Counted from the stretch's first letter, positions 36,704-46,627 are shown. The stretch: DNA of 64,000 nucleotides from Neobacillus cucumis (GCF_023715505.1 NZ_JAMBOH010000017.1:62001-126000), one strand, 5' to 3'. The notes: a model not told the origin generated them from the sequence alone. Numbers and translations: made by a program.

Positions 36704-37654
36704 ATGCTTAGCTGGGAAGAGAGAAGGCAGTTAGTTAAAGTAGCTAGTTTTTATTATAGAGAGGGATTTACACAGGAACAGATTGCCAAGAAAATAGGGG
36801 TATCACGCCCGTTTATTTCTAAGCAGCTTCAAAAGGCAAAGGATTACGGAATCGTAGAGGTATTTATCAAAGATGAGACGGTTCATACCGTTGAATTAGA
36901 AGGATTAATAGAAGAACGCTATGGATTGAAGGATGTAGTTGTTGTTCCGATTGTGGATCAATATTCTGAAATGAGGAAAAAGGTCATTGGACAGGTGGCT
37001 GCTAATTATATTATTAAAAACTTGAAAGATGTAAAAAGTATTGGAATTGGCTGGGGAAGCACGTTAGCAGAACTAGTAAGAGAGTATCCATATGAAAATA
37101 GAGAAGATGTAAAAATTATTCCTTTGGTTGGGGGAATGGGAACCCAGCAGGTGGATATTCATGCCAATCAGCTTGCTTATGAGCTTGCTAAAAAAATGAA
37201 TGGATCCTGCTCCTATCTTTATGCACCTGCCATTATCGATTCTGAGGAGCTTAAAAATAGACTTGTAGACATGCAGGATGTTAAATCAGTCTTGGAAGAT
37301 GCAAGGAAGGTAGATTTAGCCCTAGTTGGAATTGGGAATCCCTATAAAGAATCTACACTGGAGAAAATAGGCTATGTAAAACAAGAGGACATCGAGGATT
37401 TAAGAAAATGTGGCGCAATTGGGGACATAATATCTCGTTTCCTAGATTATAATGGTCAACCAATCAATCATCCAATAAACGAAAAAGTAATTGGGATAAC
37501 GTTAGATGAATTAAAGAAAATTCAAATTGTTATCGGAGTTGTTGAGGGAAGAAAAAAGCTGGAAAGTATAAGGGGTGCTCTTAGAGGCAATTATCTGGAT
37601 ATTTTGATTATTGATGAAGCATCAGCCTCGGAACTTCTCCTAATTGATTTTTAA
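36704..37654 (+). CDS. SorC-family regulator (A4)
   Basis: 316-residue SorC-type regulator, a close paralogue of A1 (about 85% identical by eye). Even the start context, GAGGTGAATTCATG, is shared. Helix-turn-helix at about 18-45 (T-Q-E-Q-I-A-K-K-I-G-V-S-R-P) and a phosphosugar-binding domain with I-G-I-G-W-G-S-T-L and I-P-L-V-G-G-M-G. It follows gapN by 134 bp, just as A1 follows the acetoin-dehydrogenase-like operon. The two regulators probably answer to the same or similar effectors. Confidence 0.87.
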   Translation: MLSWEERRQLVKVASFYYREGFTQEQIAKKIGVSRPFISKQLQKAKDYGIVEVFIKDETVHTVELEGLIEERYGLKDVVVVPIVDQYSEMRKKVIGQVAANYIIKNLKDVKSIGIGWGSTLAELVREYPYENREDVKIIPLVGGMGTQQVDIHANQLAYELAKKMNGSCSYLYAPAIIDSEELKNRLVDMQDVKSVLEDARKVDLALVGIGNPYKESTLEKIGYVKQEDIEDLRKCGAIGDIISRFLDYNGQPINHPINEKVIGITLDELKKIQIVIGVVEGRKKLESIRGALRGNYLDILIIDEASASELLLIDF

Positions 37655-37839
37655 AGAATTGTCCACTGTTTTTGTAAATAGTTATATAAAAAATTATACT
37701 TATGTAGGTGCTAACTACATCTTTGTTCTCTGCAATTACCACAAGAGCATGTGGAGTGATGGAACTAAAAATGGATGGGCTACGGCGGATTTGGTGTCGA
37801 AATTCCCTAGTGGAATAAAAAAATACAAAAGGTGATTAA

Positions 37840-37973
37840 TGTAGGTGAGGGAATACATAAAGCGGAAAGTGTGCCGGTGCTCTATGAGGTCAATTTATTG
37901 AAGTACTTATTATTGATGAACAAACTACGGGTGCTATATTAAAAATAAATGAAAATTTTATTATAAATACTTA
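37840..37973 (+). pseudogene. SorC regulator C-terminal remnant
   Basis: Reads V-G-E-G-I-H-K-A-E-S-V in one frame, then after a shift V-L-I-I-D-E-Q-T-T-G-A-I-L-K in another. These are the last blocks of a SorC-family protein (compare V-V-E-G-...-L-E-S-I-R-G-A-L and L-I-I-D-E-A-S-A-S). Frameshifted, with the N-terminal part missing. The 37655-37840 stretch before it shows no clear gene. Confidence 0.75.
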
Positions 37974-38110
37974 AGTCAATTCATTAGGTTTTTCTCTCTC
38001 TTATACAATTAACTGAGAAGAAGTATTTAGATAAATAGGCATGTAATAATAAAGTGATAATCCTTTTTCCCAACAAAGTTTATAGAATATTTGTAAAGGA
38101 GTAAAACTAT

Positions 38111-38443
38111 ATGAAAATTACAGAGATAGATTCCGCTCTTTATTGCTCGAATTGCCATGATGAAACTTTACATTGCGTTCAGTATTTAAACGGTAAAGTT
38201 TTATCTATTGAGTGTACCAATTGCCATCGTAAAATGGTCACTAACATGAGTCCAACGAGGGAGTTATCTAAAGAAATATATAAGAGAGTTATATCAAAAC
38301 CGACAGATTTGACTAAAGAATATAAAGAGGATCATAGCAAGTTCATTGATGAAATTCCTAAAAGAGTCATTAGTAAACCCCTTAGGCTGATAAGGTACGT
38401 AAATGAAACGAAAAAGGCATTTAAAAAATTTAAGGATTTATAG
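38111..38443 (+). CDS. Small 'bh' family zinc-ribbon-like protein
   Basis: 110-residue protein of a family widespread in Bacillus and annotated only as 'bh protein'. The N-terminal zinc-ribbon-like part has two C-x2-C pairs (Y-C-S-N-C-H near 12-17 and E-C-T-N-C-H near 34-39). The C-terminal half is basic and repeats the pattern K-R-V-I-S-K-P (about 58 and 84). RBS AAAGGAG before the ATG. No function is known; it could bind nucleic acid, but this is a guess. Confidence 0.75.
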   Translation: MKITEIDSALYCSNCHDETLHCVQYLNGKVLSIECTNCHRKMVTNMSPTRELSKEIYKRVISKPTDLTKEYKEDHSKFIDEIPKRVISKPLRLIRYVNETKKAFKKFKDL

Positions 38444-38601
38444 AAAAAATGAAATTAAAAAAAAAATCTTCTAATTAATGTCTTTTAACACCCCAGTATC
38501 TTTACGATATGGTGGTAGCACCTTTCATGAACAAAATTCCAAGTAGAATAAACTGTTTTGAAGAAATTTGGGGTCTGGTAATGAATTGTAACTAATCAAT
38601 A

Positions 38602-38645
38602 TAGAAAAAGCCGCTTCTGTAAAATTAAGGAAGTGGCTTTTGTGT
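38602..38645 (+). terminator. Intrinsic terminator after bh gene
   Basis: Stem AAAAGCCGCTTC / GAAGTGGCTTTT (one wobble), T-rich tail. Confidence 0.65.
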
Positions 38646-38663
38646 TGTAAAAATAATACTTCC

Positions 38664-38715
38664 TCAGCCCTTTTTAAGATAGATGGGTAAAACCATCTAT
38701 CTTAAAAAGGGCTGA
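38664..38715 (-). terminator. Perfect 23-bp hairpin overlapping the Nudix stop codon
   Basis: TCAGCCCTTTTTAAGATAG plus ATGG on one arm is matched perfectly by the inverse arm at 38693-38715, loop GTAAAA. The stop codon (38697-38699) and the last six sense codons of the Nudix gene form one arm. A T-rich stretch follows on the minus strand. Confidence 0.75.
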
Positions 38716-39165
38716 TTTTTGTCACTAAGTGCATCCTGAATTCGGATAATTTGGGATTCATGAATATGAATAGTATGCAAATCACGTAATGGAACAAATG
38801 CTACCCTTTTTGATTCATGACTTGTTCTGATTGAACCATCTATTACCTCACATAAAAAACAAATAGAAAATTGCTGTCTGACTTCTCCATCTGCATATTT
38901 AATTACATGATTGGGATCACTATAGATTCCAACCAATTTCTTTACTACAACTACCAATCCTGTTTCCTCCATCACCTCTCTTTTTATTGCATCTTCCACT
39001 GTTTCACCTGGTTCCATCCCACCTCCAGGTAAAGGCCACATTCCATTATCAACCCGTTCCTGAAGAAGAATATCCCTTTGATTACAAAGGATTACAGCAG
39101 AGACAGCAAGCACAATGGTTTTCGCCTTGGGTGCTTGCATCGTAATAATAATCAATTCGGTTCAT
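38697..39165 (-). CDS. Nudix hydrolase, frameshifted near the N-terminus
   Basis: Nudix pyrophosphatase of about 150 residues with an intact Nudix box, G-G-G-M-E-P-G-E-T through R-E-V-M-E-E-T-G-L (GX5EX7REUXEEXGU). The best ribosome binding site (AAAGGAGG) precedes an ATG at 39165 that reads M-N-R-I-D-Y-Y-Y-D-A, the usual N-terminus of this subfamily. The rest of the protein (A-P-K-A-K-T-I-V) continues in another frame, so one base is gained (or two lost) near 39135-39141. Translation could restart at an ATG in the main frame (39140 or 39155) without a good ribosome binding site. Either a true lesion or a sequencing error. Confidence 0.75.
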
Positions 39166-39206
39166 GTAACGACCTCCTTTAAATAAATTTTCTCCCCAAA
39201 TTTTTA

Positions 39207-39273
39207 TTGACAGCCTTTTCAATGCATTCTATAATAAGTTTGTAGCAAATGGTAATAGAGTTATCAAATGACA
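39207..39273 (+). promoter_or_regulatory. Promoter and tandem operators of DRL2
   Basis: Perfect consensus TTGACA (39207-39212), 17-bp spacer, TATAAT (39230-39235). Operators TAGCAAATGGTA (39243-39254) and TATCAAATGACA (39262-39273), 19 bp apart. The promoter is 180 bp from the gene. Confidence 0.75.
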
Positions 39274-39320
39274 CAAATTTAAATCTTTTTCTACACTATA
39301 ATAAATTTGTTATATATTTT

Positions 39321-39351
39321 TATAAAATGTTAAATTTAATAACAAATGTTA
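39321..39351 (+). promoter_or_regulatory. Second tandem operator pair in the DRL2 leader
   Basis: TATAAAATGTTA (39321-39332) and the perfect TAACAAATGTTA (39340-39351), again 19 bp apart, inside the transcribed leader. A cre-like TGAAAACGATTAAA follows at 39371-39384. Confidence 0.65.
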
Positions 39352-39370
39352 GTATTGTTATAGTTTAGTA

Positions 39371-39384
39371 TGAAAACGATTAAA
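39371..39384 (+). promoter_or_regulatory. cre-like site before DRL2
   Basis: TGAAAACGATTAAA matches 13 of 14 cre positions, 36 bp before the DRL2 start. A weaker version survives at 53775 in front of cluster 3. Confidence 0.55.
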
Positions 39385-39419
39385 AGATTTAACATTCAAA
39401 AAATAGGGAGATGAAGCAA

Positions 39420-40715
39420 ATGTCAATTTACACACAGCTTTTAGAAAGAGAAAAGGCTAATCAACCAATTAGAGTAGGGGTTATCGGTGCCGGCCAAATG
39501 GGATTTGGAATGATTGCTCAAATTTCGACTATTCCAGGAATGAGTGTTACGGGTATTAGTGATATTAATATTGACGCTGCGCAAAGAGCTGCAGATTACT
39601 ATAACCAAAATTCTGTAAAAAAAGAACAAATCCTTGTATCTAATGACTTCCGTAAAGTCATTCAGTCTTCAAACGTAGAGGTAATTGTAGATGCAACAGG
39701 TGTTCCAGAAGTAGGAGCTAACATTTCATTAGAAACACTAAGATCGAAAAAACATCTTGTTCTACTAAATGTTGAAGTAGACATTACTATTGGTTCAATC
39801 ATGCACCAGTTATTTAAAAATGCTGGATTGGTTTACACAGGTTCTGCAGGTGATGAGCCAGCAGCAACACTAGAATTATTCGAATTTGCTAAAACAATGG
39901 GTATGGAAGTACTTGTTGCAGGTAAAGGGAAAAATAATAAATTGCGTATAACAGCAAATCCTGATACAGCAGCAGAAGAAGCGAAACGTAATAAAATGGC
40001 CGCGCATATGTTAGCCGCTTTCCAAGATGGAACAAAAACAATGGCAGAAATGAACTTATTATCAAATGCAATGGGATTTGTGCCGGATGTTGTTGGAATG
40101 CACGGAATTGCCGGTGACCTTGATTCAGTTTTAAAAGATTTAGATTTAAAAGAAAATGGCGGAGTATTGAATAAATTTGGTGTAGTAGAATATGTTGATG
40201 GTCTTGCTCCTGGGGTGTTCGTCATTGTTAAAGGTCAAAATGAAGGCGTAGCTCATGAATTAAGTTACTTGATGAAAAAAGGTGAGAGAGATCACCACAT
40301 CTTGTATCGTCCGTTCCACTTAGCAAGTCTGGAAACACCAATAACGATTGCAAAAGCTATATTACAAAACGAAGGTTCAATTCAACCTCTAGGTGGACCG
40401 GTTTCTGATACCGTAGCAGTAGCAAAACGTGATATTAAAGCCGGAGAATCAATTGATGGTATCGGTGGATATTCTGTACGTGGGGTTATTGAAACTCATC
40501 AAAAAATGAAAAGAAACGCACATATTCCAATTGGTTTAATTAGTGGCAAAGTTATTGCCAAGAAAGATATCAAACAAGGTCAATTCCTAACTACGGATGA
40601 TGTCGAGTTAGATGTTAACACCACTGTTTGGAAATTAAGAACACTACAAGATAGTTTATTTCCTACAACTTCAGTAGTAGATTCAAAAATACTTCAAGAA
40701 TCAGTAACTGTTTGA
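39420..40715 (+). CDS. DRL/DXR-II-like NAD(P) oxidoreductase with SAF domain (copy 2)
   Basis: 431-residue paralogue of the gene at 3.3 kb, differing at roughly 58 positions. G-A-G-Q-M-G is at 23-28 and the catalytic region and C-terminal SAF domain are conserved, so both copies probably keep the same reaction type. The start was set by AGGGAG with proper spacing; the overlapping upstream ATG is too close. It heads PTS cluster 2, separated from gutM by an intrinsic terminator, so it may be made in excess over the transporter. Described relatives interconvert deoxyxylulose 5-phosphate and methylerythritol 4-phosphate. Here the oxidative direction on a PTS-made branched polyol phosphate is inferred. 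Confidence 0.8.
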   Translation: MSIYTQLLEREKANQPIRVGVIGAGQMGFGMIAQISTIPGMSVTGISDINIDAAQRAADYYNQNSVKKEQILVSNDFRKVIQSSNVEVIVDATGVPEVGANISLETLRSKKHLVLLNVEVDITIGSIMHQLFKNAGLVYTGSAGDEPAATLELFEFAKTMGMEVLVAGKGKNNKLRITANPDTAAEEAKRNKMAAHMLAAFQDGTKTMAEMNLLSNAMGFVPDVVGMHGIAGDLDSVLKDLDLKENGGVLNKFGVVEYVDGLAPGVFVIVKGQNEGVAHELSYLMKKGERDHHILYRPFHLASLETPITIAKAILQNEGSIQPLGGPVSDTVAVAKRDIKAGESIDGIGGYSVRGVIETHQKMKRNAHIPIGLISGKVIAKKDIKQGQFLTTDDVELDVNTTVWKLRTLQDSLFPTTSVVDSKILQESVTV

Positions 40716-40752
40716 GATTCGAATCGCTCAAATAAAGGGTAAGTATGCAGGG

Positions 40753-40800
40753 GGGCTGCAAAACCTGATTCTTGAAGAGCAAGTTTTGCAGCCTTTTTTA
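40753..40800 (+). terminator. Intrinsic terminator between DRL2 and gutM
   Basis: Perfect 11-bp stem GGCTGCAAAAC / GTTTTGCAGCC with an 18-nt loop and T6. No new promoter is obvious behind it, so partial read-through into the PTS genes is likely. Confidence 0.85.
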
Positions 40801-40840
40801 AAACCTTAGGGCTACTTACATGAGGAGTGAATTCAATTAT

Positions 40841-41266
40841 ATGAAAATTACCATTATTCTTTGCAGTTTGTTAATTGTCCAATATGCCTTAACCTTTATC
40901 CAAGTCCGTTCTTACCGTAAAAGCATGGAAAAGATAGTAAGTCGTTACAAGGAAACAGAAGGATATTACTTATTTTCTAGTATGGAGAAAAGGAAATTTA
41001 GGCCAGGGGCAATCGCGATGATAATTGTCAACAATAGCTACATGATTCAAGAGTGTTATGTGGTTAATGGTTTTTCAGTATTATCGAAGTTTAAAGAAGT
41101 AGTTAAATATAAAGGTAAACATGTTGGGACCTTGTTAAGCGAGGTACAAGAAAATCAATTAAAAACAGGAAAGCGTCATAAAGTACCTGCTGTTAGTGCG
41201 GCACTTTCAAAGGCTGCCGAAAATGCTTTACTATCAATAGCTAAAAAAAATATTACGACGAATTAA
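40841..41266 (+). CDS. GutM-like glucitol operon activator (cluster 2)
   Basis: 141-residue GutM-family protein with an N-terminal transmembrane segment (about 2-20), R-S-Y-R-K-S-M-E-K, then K-F-R-P-G-A-I-A-M-I-I-V-N and Q-E-C-Y-V-V-N-G-F-S-V-L-S-K-F. The start was taken at the ATG about 10 nt after GAGGAGTG; an in-frame ATG 21 nt earlier overlaps that site. It lies 21 bp before EIIC. It probably aids expression of the PTS operon, as known for E. coli GutM, but its mechanism is not evident. Confidence 0.8.
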   Translation: MKITIILCSLLIVQYALTFIQVRSYRKSMEKIVSRYKETEGYYLFSSMEKRKFRPGAIAMIIVNNSYMIQECYVVNGFSVLSKFKEVVKYKGKHVGTLLSEVQENQLKTGKRHKVPAVSAALSKAAENALLSIAKKNITTN

Positions 41267-41287
41267 TGGAGAGGAGCGTTCACATCG

Positions 41288-41815
41288 ATGGAATGGATTC
41301 AATGGTTTGGAACACACTTTATCGGAATGTTCGAAGCAGGCGGAAAACAATTTATGGGTTTATTAACTGGTATTGTACCCACCTTGGTGGTTTTACTTAC
41401 CTTTACGTATGCAGTCATTAAGTTTGTAGGGGAAGAAAGAATCAATAATGCGATTCAATTTGCTGCAAAATACATGCTACTAAGATACACTTTAATGCCG
41501 ATTTTATCGATTATGTTATTGACCAATCCAATGGCTTATACATTCGGACGTTTTGTACCAGACAAACAAAAGCCGGCATTTTATGATTCTTTAGTTTCTT
41601 TTTTACATCCAGTAACAGCATTATTTCCTTATGCTAATGCTGGTGAGCTGTTTGTTTATTTAGGAATTGCCAATGGTTTAAAACAAGCAGGTTATTCAAC
41701 ATCCGAACTAGCCGTTCGTTACTTTTTAGTGGGAATTGTCATTATGCTTATACGTGGAATTATCACCGAACAAATTACTAAGTTTTTAGCAAGAAAGATG
41801 GAAGCGAATTCATGA
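41288..41815 (+). CDS. PTS glucitol/sorbitol-type EIIC (cluster 2)
   Basis: 175-residue SrlA-like membrane subunit. Family signature [12 protein letters not shown] near residue 85, [14 protein letters not shown] later, and hydrophobic helices on each side. Nearly identical to the cluster-3 copy at 54 kb and less like cluster 1. RBS GAGAGGAG. It pairs with EIIBC 13 bp downstream. Confidence 0.9.
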   Translation: MEWIQWFGTHFIGMFEAGGKQFMGLLTGIVPTLVVLLTFTYAVIKFVGEERINNAIQFAAKYMLLRYTLMPILSIMLLTNPMAYTFGRFVPDKQKPAFYDSLVSFLHPVTALFPYANAGELFVYLGIANGLKQAGYSTSELAVRYFLVGIVIMLIRGIITEQITKFLARKMEANS

Positions 41816-41828
41816 GAGGAGGATCATT

Positions 41829-42857
41829 ATGGAAAAGAGAGCAATATTTGTAAATAAAGGTTCAGGCGGCTGGGGAAAAGGTCTGCTAATTGAGCCAAAA
41901 GGAAAAAAAGTAAAGGTAGTATCCATTACAGGCGGTGGAATTCACCCTGTTGCCAGAAAAATAGCTGAATTGTCAGGAACCGAAGCAGTGGACGGTTTTA
42001 AAAACTCTGTTCCTGAAGATGAAATAATGTGTGTAGTTATTGACTGTGGAGGAACAGCTAGAATTGGTCTTTACCCAATGAAGCGAATTCCAACCGTAGA
42101 TATTCTTCCGTCTTCTCCATCAGGTCCGCTTGCAAAACATATTACTGAAGATATTTTTGTTTCAGGAGTTACGGAAAAATCAATCGCCTTGCCAGAAGGG
42201 CAAGGAGTGGTTGAATCTGCAGCAGCAGTAGCCAGTCAGGAAGATGACAATGAGGCAAAATTTGATACCAACGACAAGGAAAGCTTCAAAAAGAATTATG
42301 AACAATTAAAAAAAGAAAAACTCAATGAAAATGGAAACTTTTTAATGCGATTTTCGAGAGGAATCGGAAAAGTAACGGGAATCTTTTATCAGGCAGGTCG
42401 CGATTCAATTGACATGTTGATTAAAAATATTATTCCTTTTATGGCTTTTGTTAGTATGCTAATTGGAATCATTAATTATACAGGAATAGGAGATTTAATC
42501 GCTCATTCTCTTTCACCGCTGGCCAGTTCTTTATGGGGACTTATCGTTATTGTTATTGTTTGTACTCTGCCATTCTTATCACCAGTCCTAGGTCCGGGTG
42601 CCGTTATTTCACAGGTAATTGGGGTGCTGATTGGTACGCAAATCGCTGCGGGGAATATTCCTCCTCAGTTTGCCTTACCTGCATTATTTGCAATAAATGG
42701 GCAGGTTGGCGCCGATTTCATACCAGTCGGTTTATCACTTGGAGAAGCTAAGCCGGAAACCGTACAATACGGTGTGCCAGCAGTATTATACAGCCGTTTA
42801 ATTACCGGGGTTTTAGCCGTCGTAATTGCCTATGTTGCAAGTTTTGGAATGTATTAA
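41829..42857 (+). CDS. PTS glucitol/sorbitol-type EIIBC (cluster 2)
   Basis: 342-residue SrlE-like protein. N-terminal EIIB with phospho-acceptor C73 in [11 protein letters not shown], a charged linker rich in Glu, Asp and Lys (about 130-165), and a membrane domain from [10 protein letters not shown]. The position of the second cysteine of E. coli SrlE is Ile here. It transfers phosphate from EIIA to the polyol during uptake. RBS GAGAGGAGG. Confidence 0.9.
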   Translation: MEKRAIFVNKGSGGWGKGLLIEPKGKKVKVVSITGGGIHPVARKIAELSGTEAVDGFKNSVPEDEIMCVVIDCGGTARIGLYPMKRIPTVDILPSSPSGPLAKHITEDIFVSGVTEKSIALPEGQGVVESAAAVASQEDDNEAKFDTNDKESFKKNYEQLKKEKLNENGNFLMRFSRGIGKVTGIFYQAGRDSIDMLIKNIIPFMAFVSMLIGIINYTGIGDLIAHSLSPLASSLWGLIVIVIVCTLPFLSPVLGPGAVISQVIGVLIGTQIAAGNIPPQFALPALFAINGQVGADFIPVGLSLGEAKPETVQYGVPAVLYSRLITGVLAVVIAYVASFGMY

Positions 42858-42897
42858 AAATCTAAATTTAAAAACGTTTTATTGGAGGAAATCAATT

Positions 42898-43257
42898 ATG
42901 TATAAAAGTGTTGTAACAGAAGTTGGGGCTTTAGCTTTAGCATTTGAGGAAGAAAAAGTTAATATCCTGTTTGGACCTCAAGCTCCTCAAGAATTAAAGG
43001 AAGTATCAATCATTCATGAAAGTGTAATAGACAATTCTGAGGTTTCTATTAAAGAAGGCGGAGTTTTTCAAGTGGATGATCAAGAATATAAGATTTTGGC
43101 AGTTGGATCTGCAGCTAATAATAATTTAAAGGAACTTGGCCATATTTCCATTTACTTCTCGGAACCAGAAAATGAGGTTCTTCCAGGAGCCGTATTTGTT
43201 TCACCATCTGTCTTACCTAAATATAAAAATGGCAGTGTGATTGAATTTAAGGAGTAG
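42898..43257 (+). CDS. PTS glucitol/sorbitol-type EIIA (cluster 2)
   Basis: 119-residue SrlB-like EIIA. The phospho-His region I-I-H-E is near residue 40 and L-G-H-I-S-I-Y-F near 82. The start is the ATG after TTGGAGGAA; an upstream in-frame extension overlaps the EIIBC gene. The order C-B-A is the same as in cluster 3. Confidence 0.88.
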   Translation: MYKSVVTEVGALALAFEEEKVNILFGPQAPQELKEVSIIHESVIDNSEVSIKEGGVFQVDDQEYKILAVGSAANNNLKELGHISIYFSEPENEVLPGAVFVSPSVLPKYKNGSVIEFKE

Positions 43258-43305
43258 CAGAAGTGGACCTCCGAGAAATAGAAAAAGTAAAGGGGGTTGA
43301 TAAAC

Positions 43306-44241
43306 GTGTCTTTTGAAGATAGAAGAATACTTGTTAAAATAGCTCAAATGTATTACGAAGAGGGAGCTACTCAATCGCATATTGCCAATGAAATCGGTGT
43401 AAGCCGCTCTCTTATTTCAAAATATCTTGCCAAAGCAAAAGAGCTGGGGATTGTTGAAGTCATTATCCATGATGAAACTATTCACCCATACCGGCAGTTA
43501 GAAGGAAAAATAGAACGCCTATATGGATTACGAGAGGTTATGTGTATTCCGAACCTTGGAAATGAGACCTCCAAGAATCGTTTGGGGGCAGCGGCAAGTA
43601 AATATTTGTTAAGAGTCATTCGGGATGGCCAAACGGTTGGAGTTTCGTCAGGGACAACTTTACAAGAGGTTGCTGAGGCATTATCCACCAATCAGCAATT
43701 TCCATCCGTTACTTTTGTTCCTTTAGTGGGAGGAATGGGAAATGAGAGGGTGGATATCCATGCTAACGCTCTTGTTGCAAAGCTTGCAGGAAACCTGCAA
43801 GGACAATACAAACTCCTTCATGCACCGGTAATGGTAGATTCCAAAGAAGCAAAAGAGATCTTTATGCGCCAAACCTCTATTCAAGAAATTTTTGATTTGG
43901 CGGCCAAAGCGAATATAGCCATTGTTGGGATAGGCGGAACTCCCGAACACTCAACTATGGTGAAAACCTATCTAGGTCAGGAGACTCAAGAGTATTTTAA
44001 CCATACGGACGTGGTCGGAGATATTTGTTACAACTTCATTAATAAGAATGGAGATACCTCTTCTAATTCTTGGAATGAACAGGTGATTTCTTTGAAACTA
44101 GAGCAATTAAAAGAAATTCCCCTTGTTGTAGGAGTGGCCTGTGGGTTAGAAAAAGTCCAGGCTATCAAAGCCGCCTTGGAAGGAAAATTAATACATGTAT
44201 TGATCACAGACGAGCTTACTGGAAAAGCTTTATTGGATTAG
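43306..44241 (+). CDS. SorC-family regulator (B1, PTS-linked)
   Basis: 311-residue SorC-type regulator of a second subgroup: helix-turn-helix T-Q-S-H-I-A-N-E-I-G-V-S-R-S-L, sugar domain with V-G-V-S-S-G-T-T-L and V-P-L-V-G-G-M-G-N-E-R, and C-terminal H-V-L-I-T-D-E-L. The start is GTG nine bases after AAAGGGGG, matching the TTG start of B2 at 55978. It lies at the end of the PTS genes and is a candidate regulator of cluster 2. Confidence 0.86.
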   Translation: MSFEDRRILVKIAQMYYEEGATQSHIANEIGVSRSLISKYLAKAKELGIVEVIIHDETIHPYRQLEGKIERLYGLREVMCIPNLGNETSKNRLGAAASKYLLRVIRDGQTVGVSSGTTLQEVAEALSTNQQFPSVTFVPLVGGMGNERVDIHANALVAKLAGNLQGQYKLLHAPVMVDSKEAKEIFMRQTSIQEIFDLAAKANIAIVGIGGTPEHSTMVKTYLGQETQEYFNHTDVVGDICYNFINKNGDTSSNSWNEQVISLKLEQLKEIPLVVGVACGLEKVQAIKAALEGKLIHVLITDELTGKALLD

Positions 44242-44256
44242 GAATTGCAAAAAAAC

Positions 44257-44288
44257 TGGGACGAAGTCAAATATCGTCCCATTATTTT
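44257..44288 (+). terminator. Intrinsic terminator after SorC B1
   Basis: Perfect stem TGGGACGA / TCGTCCCA with a T-rich tail; the same hairpin follows SorC B2 at 56.9 kb. The transketolase gene begins 30 bp later. Confidence 0.8.
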
Positions 44289-44317
44289 TAAATCATTTAG
44301 CAGGGGATGAATGAGAA

Positions 44318-46327
44318 ATGAATCTAACTATAGAAAAATCGATTGAGCAATTATCTATTGACGCTATACGCGCACTCTCTATCGATGCAATCGAAAAATC
44401 AAATTCAGGACATCCTGGTATGCCAATGGGTGCCGCTCCAATGGCTTTTACTTTATGGACAAAATTCATGAATCAAAATCCTGTAAATCCACAATGGTTT
44501 AACCGGGATCGATTTGTTCTTTCAGCTGGCCACGGTTCAATGCTTTTATATAGCTTACTGCACTTATCAGGATATGATGTCTCCCTTGGAGACATTAAAT
44601 CTTTCCGACAATGGGAAAGCAAGACACCAGGTCATCCAGAGTTTGGTCATACTCCCGGGGTAGATGCTACGACGGGACCATTGGGGCAAGGAATTGCAAT
44701 GGCAGTCGGTATGGCTATGGCAGAACGGCACTTGGCGGCAAAATTTAATCGTGATGGGTATGATATTGTTAATCATCATACATATGTAATTTGTGGGGAT
44801 GGGGACTTAATGGAAGGTGTTTCTGCAGAGGCGTCATCGCTGGCTGCCCACTTATGCTTGGGACGTTTAATTGTCCTATACGATTCAAACGATATTTCAC
44901 TTGATGGAGACTTAAACCGCTCCTTCTCTGAAAACGTGGCAGACCGTTACAAGGCTTACGGATGGCAAGTGCTGAGAGTAGAAGACGGTAATAATATAGA
45001 AGAAATTACAAAAGCGATTGCAGAAGCAAAAGGGGACCAAACCCGTCCGACCTTAATTGAAGTAAAGACAACCATCGGTTTCGGTTCTCCAAATAAAGCG
45101 GGGAAAGCTGATTCACACGGTTCACCACTTGGCAAGGAGGAAGCAGCGTTAGCAAAACAAGCATATGGATGGAATTTTGATGATTTCCATGTGCCAGAAG
45201 AAGTATACAATCATTTCCGTACAGCTGTTAAAGAAGCTGGCAAGCAAACAGAAGCGGAATGGAACACGTTGTTTACTCAATACCAGAATTCTTACCCTGA
45301 GTTAGCATACGAATTAAAATTGGCTATTGAAGGATGCTTGCCTAAGAATTGGGAGGATGCCCTTCCTAAATATGCAGTAGGTAAAAGGATTGCTACCCGT
45401 TCCTCTTCAGGAGACGCAATTAATGCGATTGCGGCAACAGTTCTATCTTTCTTTGGCGGATCTGCCGATCTTGCAGGCTCCAACAAAACCTATATGAAAA
45501 AAGAAAATGATTTTTCGACATTAGATTATAGCGGTAAAAACATCTGGTACGGTGTCCGTGAATTTGCAATGGGTGCTGCAATGAATGGAATTGCTTTACA
45601 TGGTGGTTTGAAAACTTATGGAGGGACATTCTTCGTATTCTCAGATTACTTACGTCCTGCCATTCGCCTTGCAGCCTTAATGAAGCTTCCTGTGACATAC
45701 GTATTTACACATGACAGTATTGCAGTCGGTGAAGATGGACCTACACACGAACCGATTGAGCAGTTAGCAGCACTACGTGTTATGCCAGGTTTATCTGTTA
45801 TTCGCCCTGCTGATGGAAATGAATCAAGTGCAGCTTGGAGAATTGCTCTAGAATCTACGGACAAGCCAACAGCACTAGTGTTGTCTCGTCAGGATTTAAC
45901 AATTTTGGAAGGGGCAGAAGACGATACGTATGAGAAGGTATCCAAAGGTGCCTATGTGATTTCCCCAAGTAAGAAAGAAACGGCTGATGCGCTTCTTTTA
46001 GCAACGGGTTCTGAGGTTGAACTTGCAGTGAAAGCACAACAAGCATTGGCACAAGAGGGGATTGATGTATCTGTTATTAGTATGCCTGCCTTGGATCGCT
46101 TTGAAGCCCAATCTGCCGAGTATAAAGAATCGGTTTTGCCAAAAGTTGTGACAAAACGTCTTGCGATTGAAATGGGTGCTTCTTCTGGATGGTACCGTTA
46201 CGTAGGAACAGAAGGAGAGGTATTAGGGATTGATAAGTACGGTGCTTCAGCTCCTGGTCAACAAATAATCGAGAATTATGGATTTACTGTAGATAATATA
46301 GTCAAAAAAGTAAAAGCGCTATTTTAA
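44318..46327 (+). CDS. tkt: Transketolase
   Basis: 669-residue TPP-dependent transketolase of normal length. It moves two-carbon units between ketose and aldose phosphates in the non-oxidative pentose phosphate pathway. Landmarks: [11 protein letters not shown] near 29-39, TPP motif G-D-G-D-L-M-E-G near 155, H-G-S-P-L-G near 265, and [14 protein letters not shown] near 470. Together with rpiB, tal and pgi nearby it is probably a pathway-specific copy that takes xylulose 5-phosphate or a related ketose phosphate from cluster 2. RBS AGGGGATGA, a little weak. Confidence 0.92.
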   Translation: MNLTIEKSIEQLSIDAIRALSIDAIEKSNSGHPGMPMGAAPMAFTLWTKFMNQNPVNPQWFNRDRFVLSAGHGSMLLYSLLHLSGYDVSLGDIKSFRQWESKTPGHPEFGHTPGVDATTGPLGQGIAMAVGMAMAERHLAAKFNRDGYDIVNHHTYVICGDGDLMEGVSAEASSLAAHLCLGRLIVLYDSNDISLDGDLNRSFSENVADRYKAYGWQVLRVEDGNNIEEITKAIAEAKGDQTRPTLIEVKTTIGFGSPNKAGKADSHGSPLGKEEAALAKQAYGWNFDDFHVPEEVYNHFRTAVKEAGKQTEAEWNTLFTQYQNSYPELAYELKLAIEGCLPKNWEDALPKYAVGKRIATRSSSGDAINAIAATVLSFFGGSADLAGSNKTYMKKENDFSTLDYSGKNIWYGVREFAMGAAMNGIALHGGLKTYGGTFFVFSDYLRPAIRLAALMKLPVTYVFTHDSIAVGEDGPTHEPIEQLAALRVMPGLSVIRPADGNESSAAWRIALESTDKPTALVLSRQDLTILEGAEDDTYEKVSKGAYVISPSKKETADALLLATGSEVELAVKAQQALAQEGIDVSVISMPALDRFEAQSAEYKESVLPKVVTKRLAIEMGASSGWYRYVGTEGEVLGIDKYGASAPGQQIIENYGFTVDNIVKKVKALF

Positions 46328-46360
46328 TAGTTTACATGAAATAGAGTGGAGGAATTATAG

Positions 46361-46627
46361 GTGATTGAAAAAAGTTACACGATAATTGATGAAACAGGTA
46401 TTCATGCTCGACCTTCCACGGCGTTAGTTAGAGCTGCTTCTCCATTTACTTCGGACGTGAAGATTGAATATAAAGGGAAACAAGTTAACTTAAAATCGAT
46501 TATGGGAGTTATGTCTTTGGGCATTCCAAAAGGCGCAAGTGTGAAGGTCATTGCAACAGGTGATGATGAATCGCAAGTAATAGCAAGTATTGATGAGGTA
46601 ATGAAAAGTGAAGGACTTGCTAACTAG
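46361..46627 (+). CDS. ptsH-like: HPr phosphocarrier
   Basis: 88-residue HPr. H15 in G-I-H-A-R-P accepts phosphate from PEP through enzyme I, and S46 in K-S-I-M-G-V-M is the HPr-kinase site. Both are present, so it is not a Crh-type protein. Start GTG after TGGAGGAA. An additional HPr inside a PTS gene cluster could feed phosphate to the local EIIA proteins. No enzyme I gene is in the window. Confidence 0.9.
   Translation: MIEKSYTIIDETGIHARPSTALVRAASPFTSDVKIEYKGKQVNLKSIMGVMSLGIPKGASVKVIATGDDESQVIASIDEVMKSEGLAN

Noticed and set aside
46361..46627. Crh-type HPr homologue
   Set aside because: H15 is present, so it can act as a PTS phosphocarrier.
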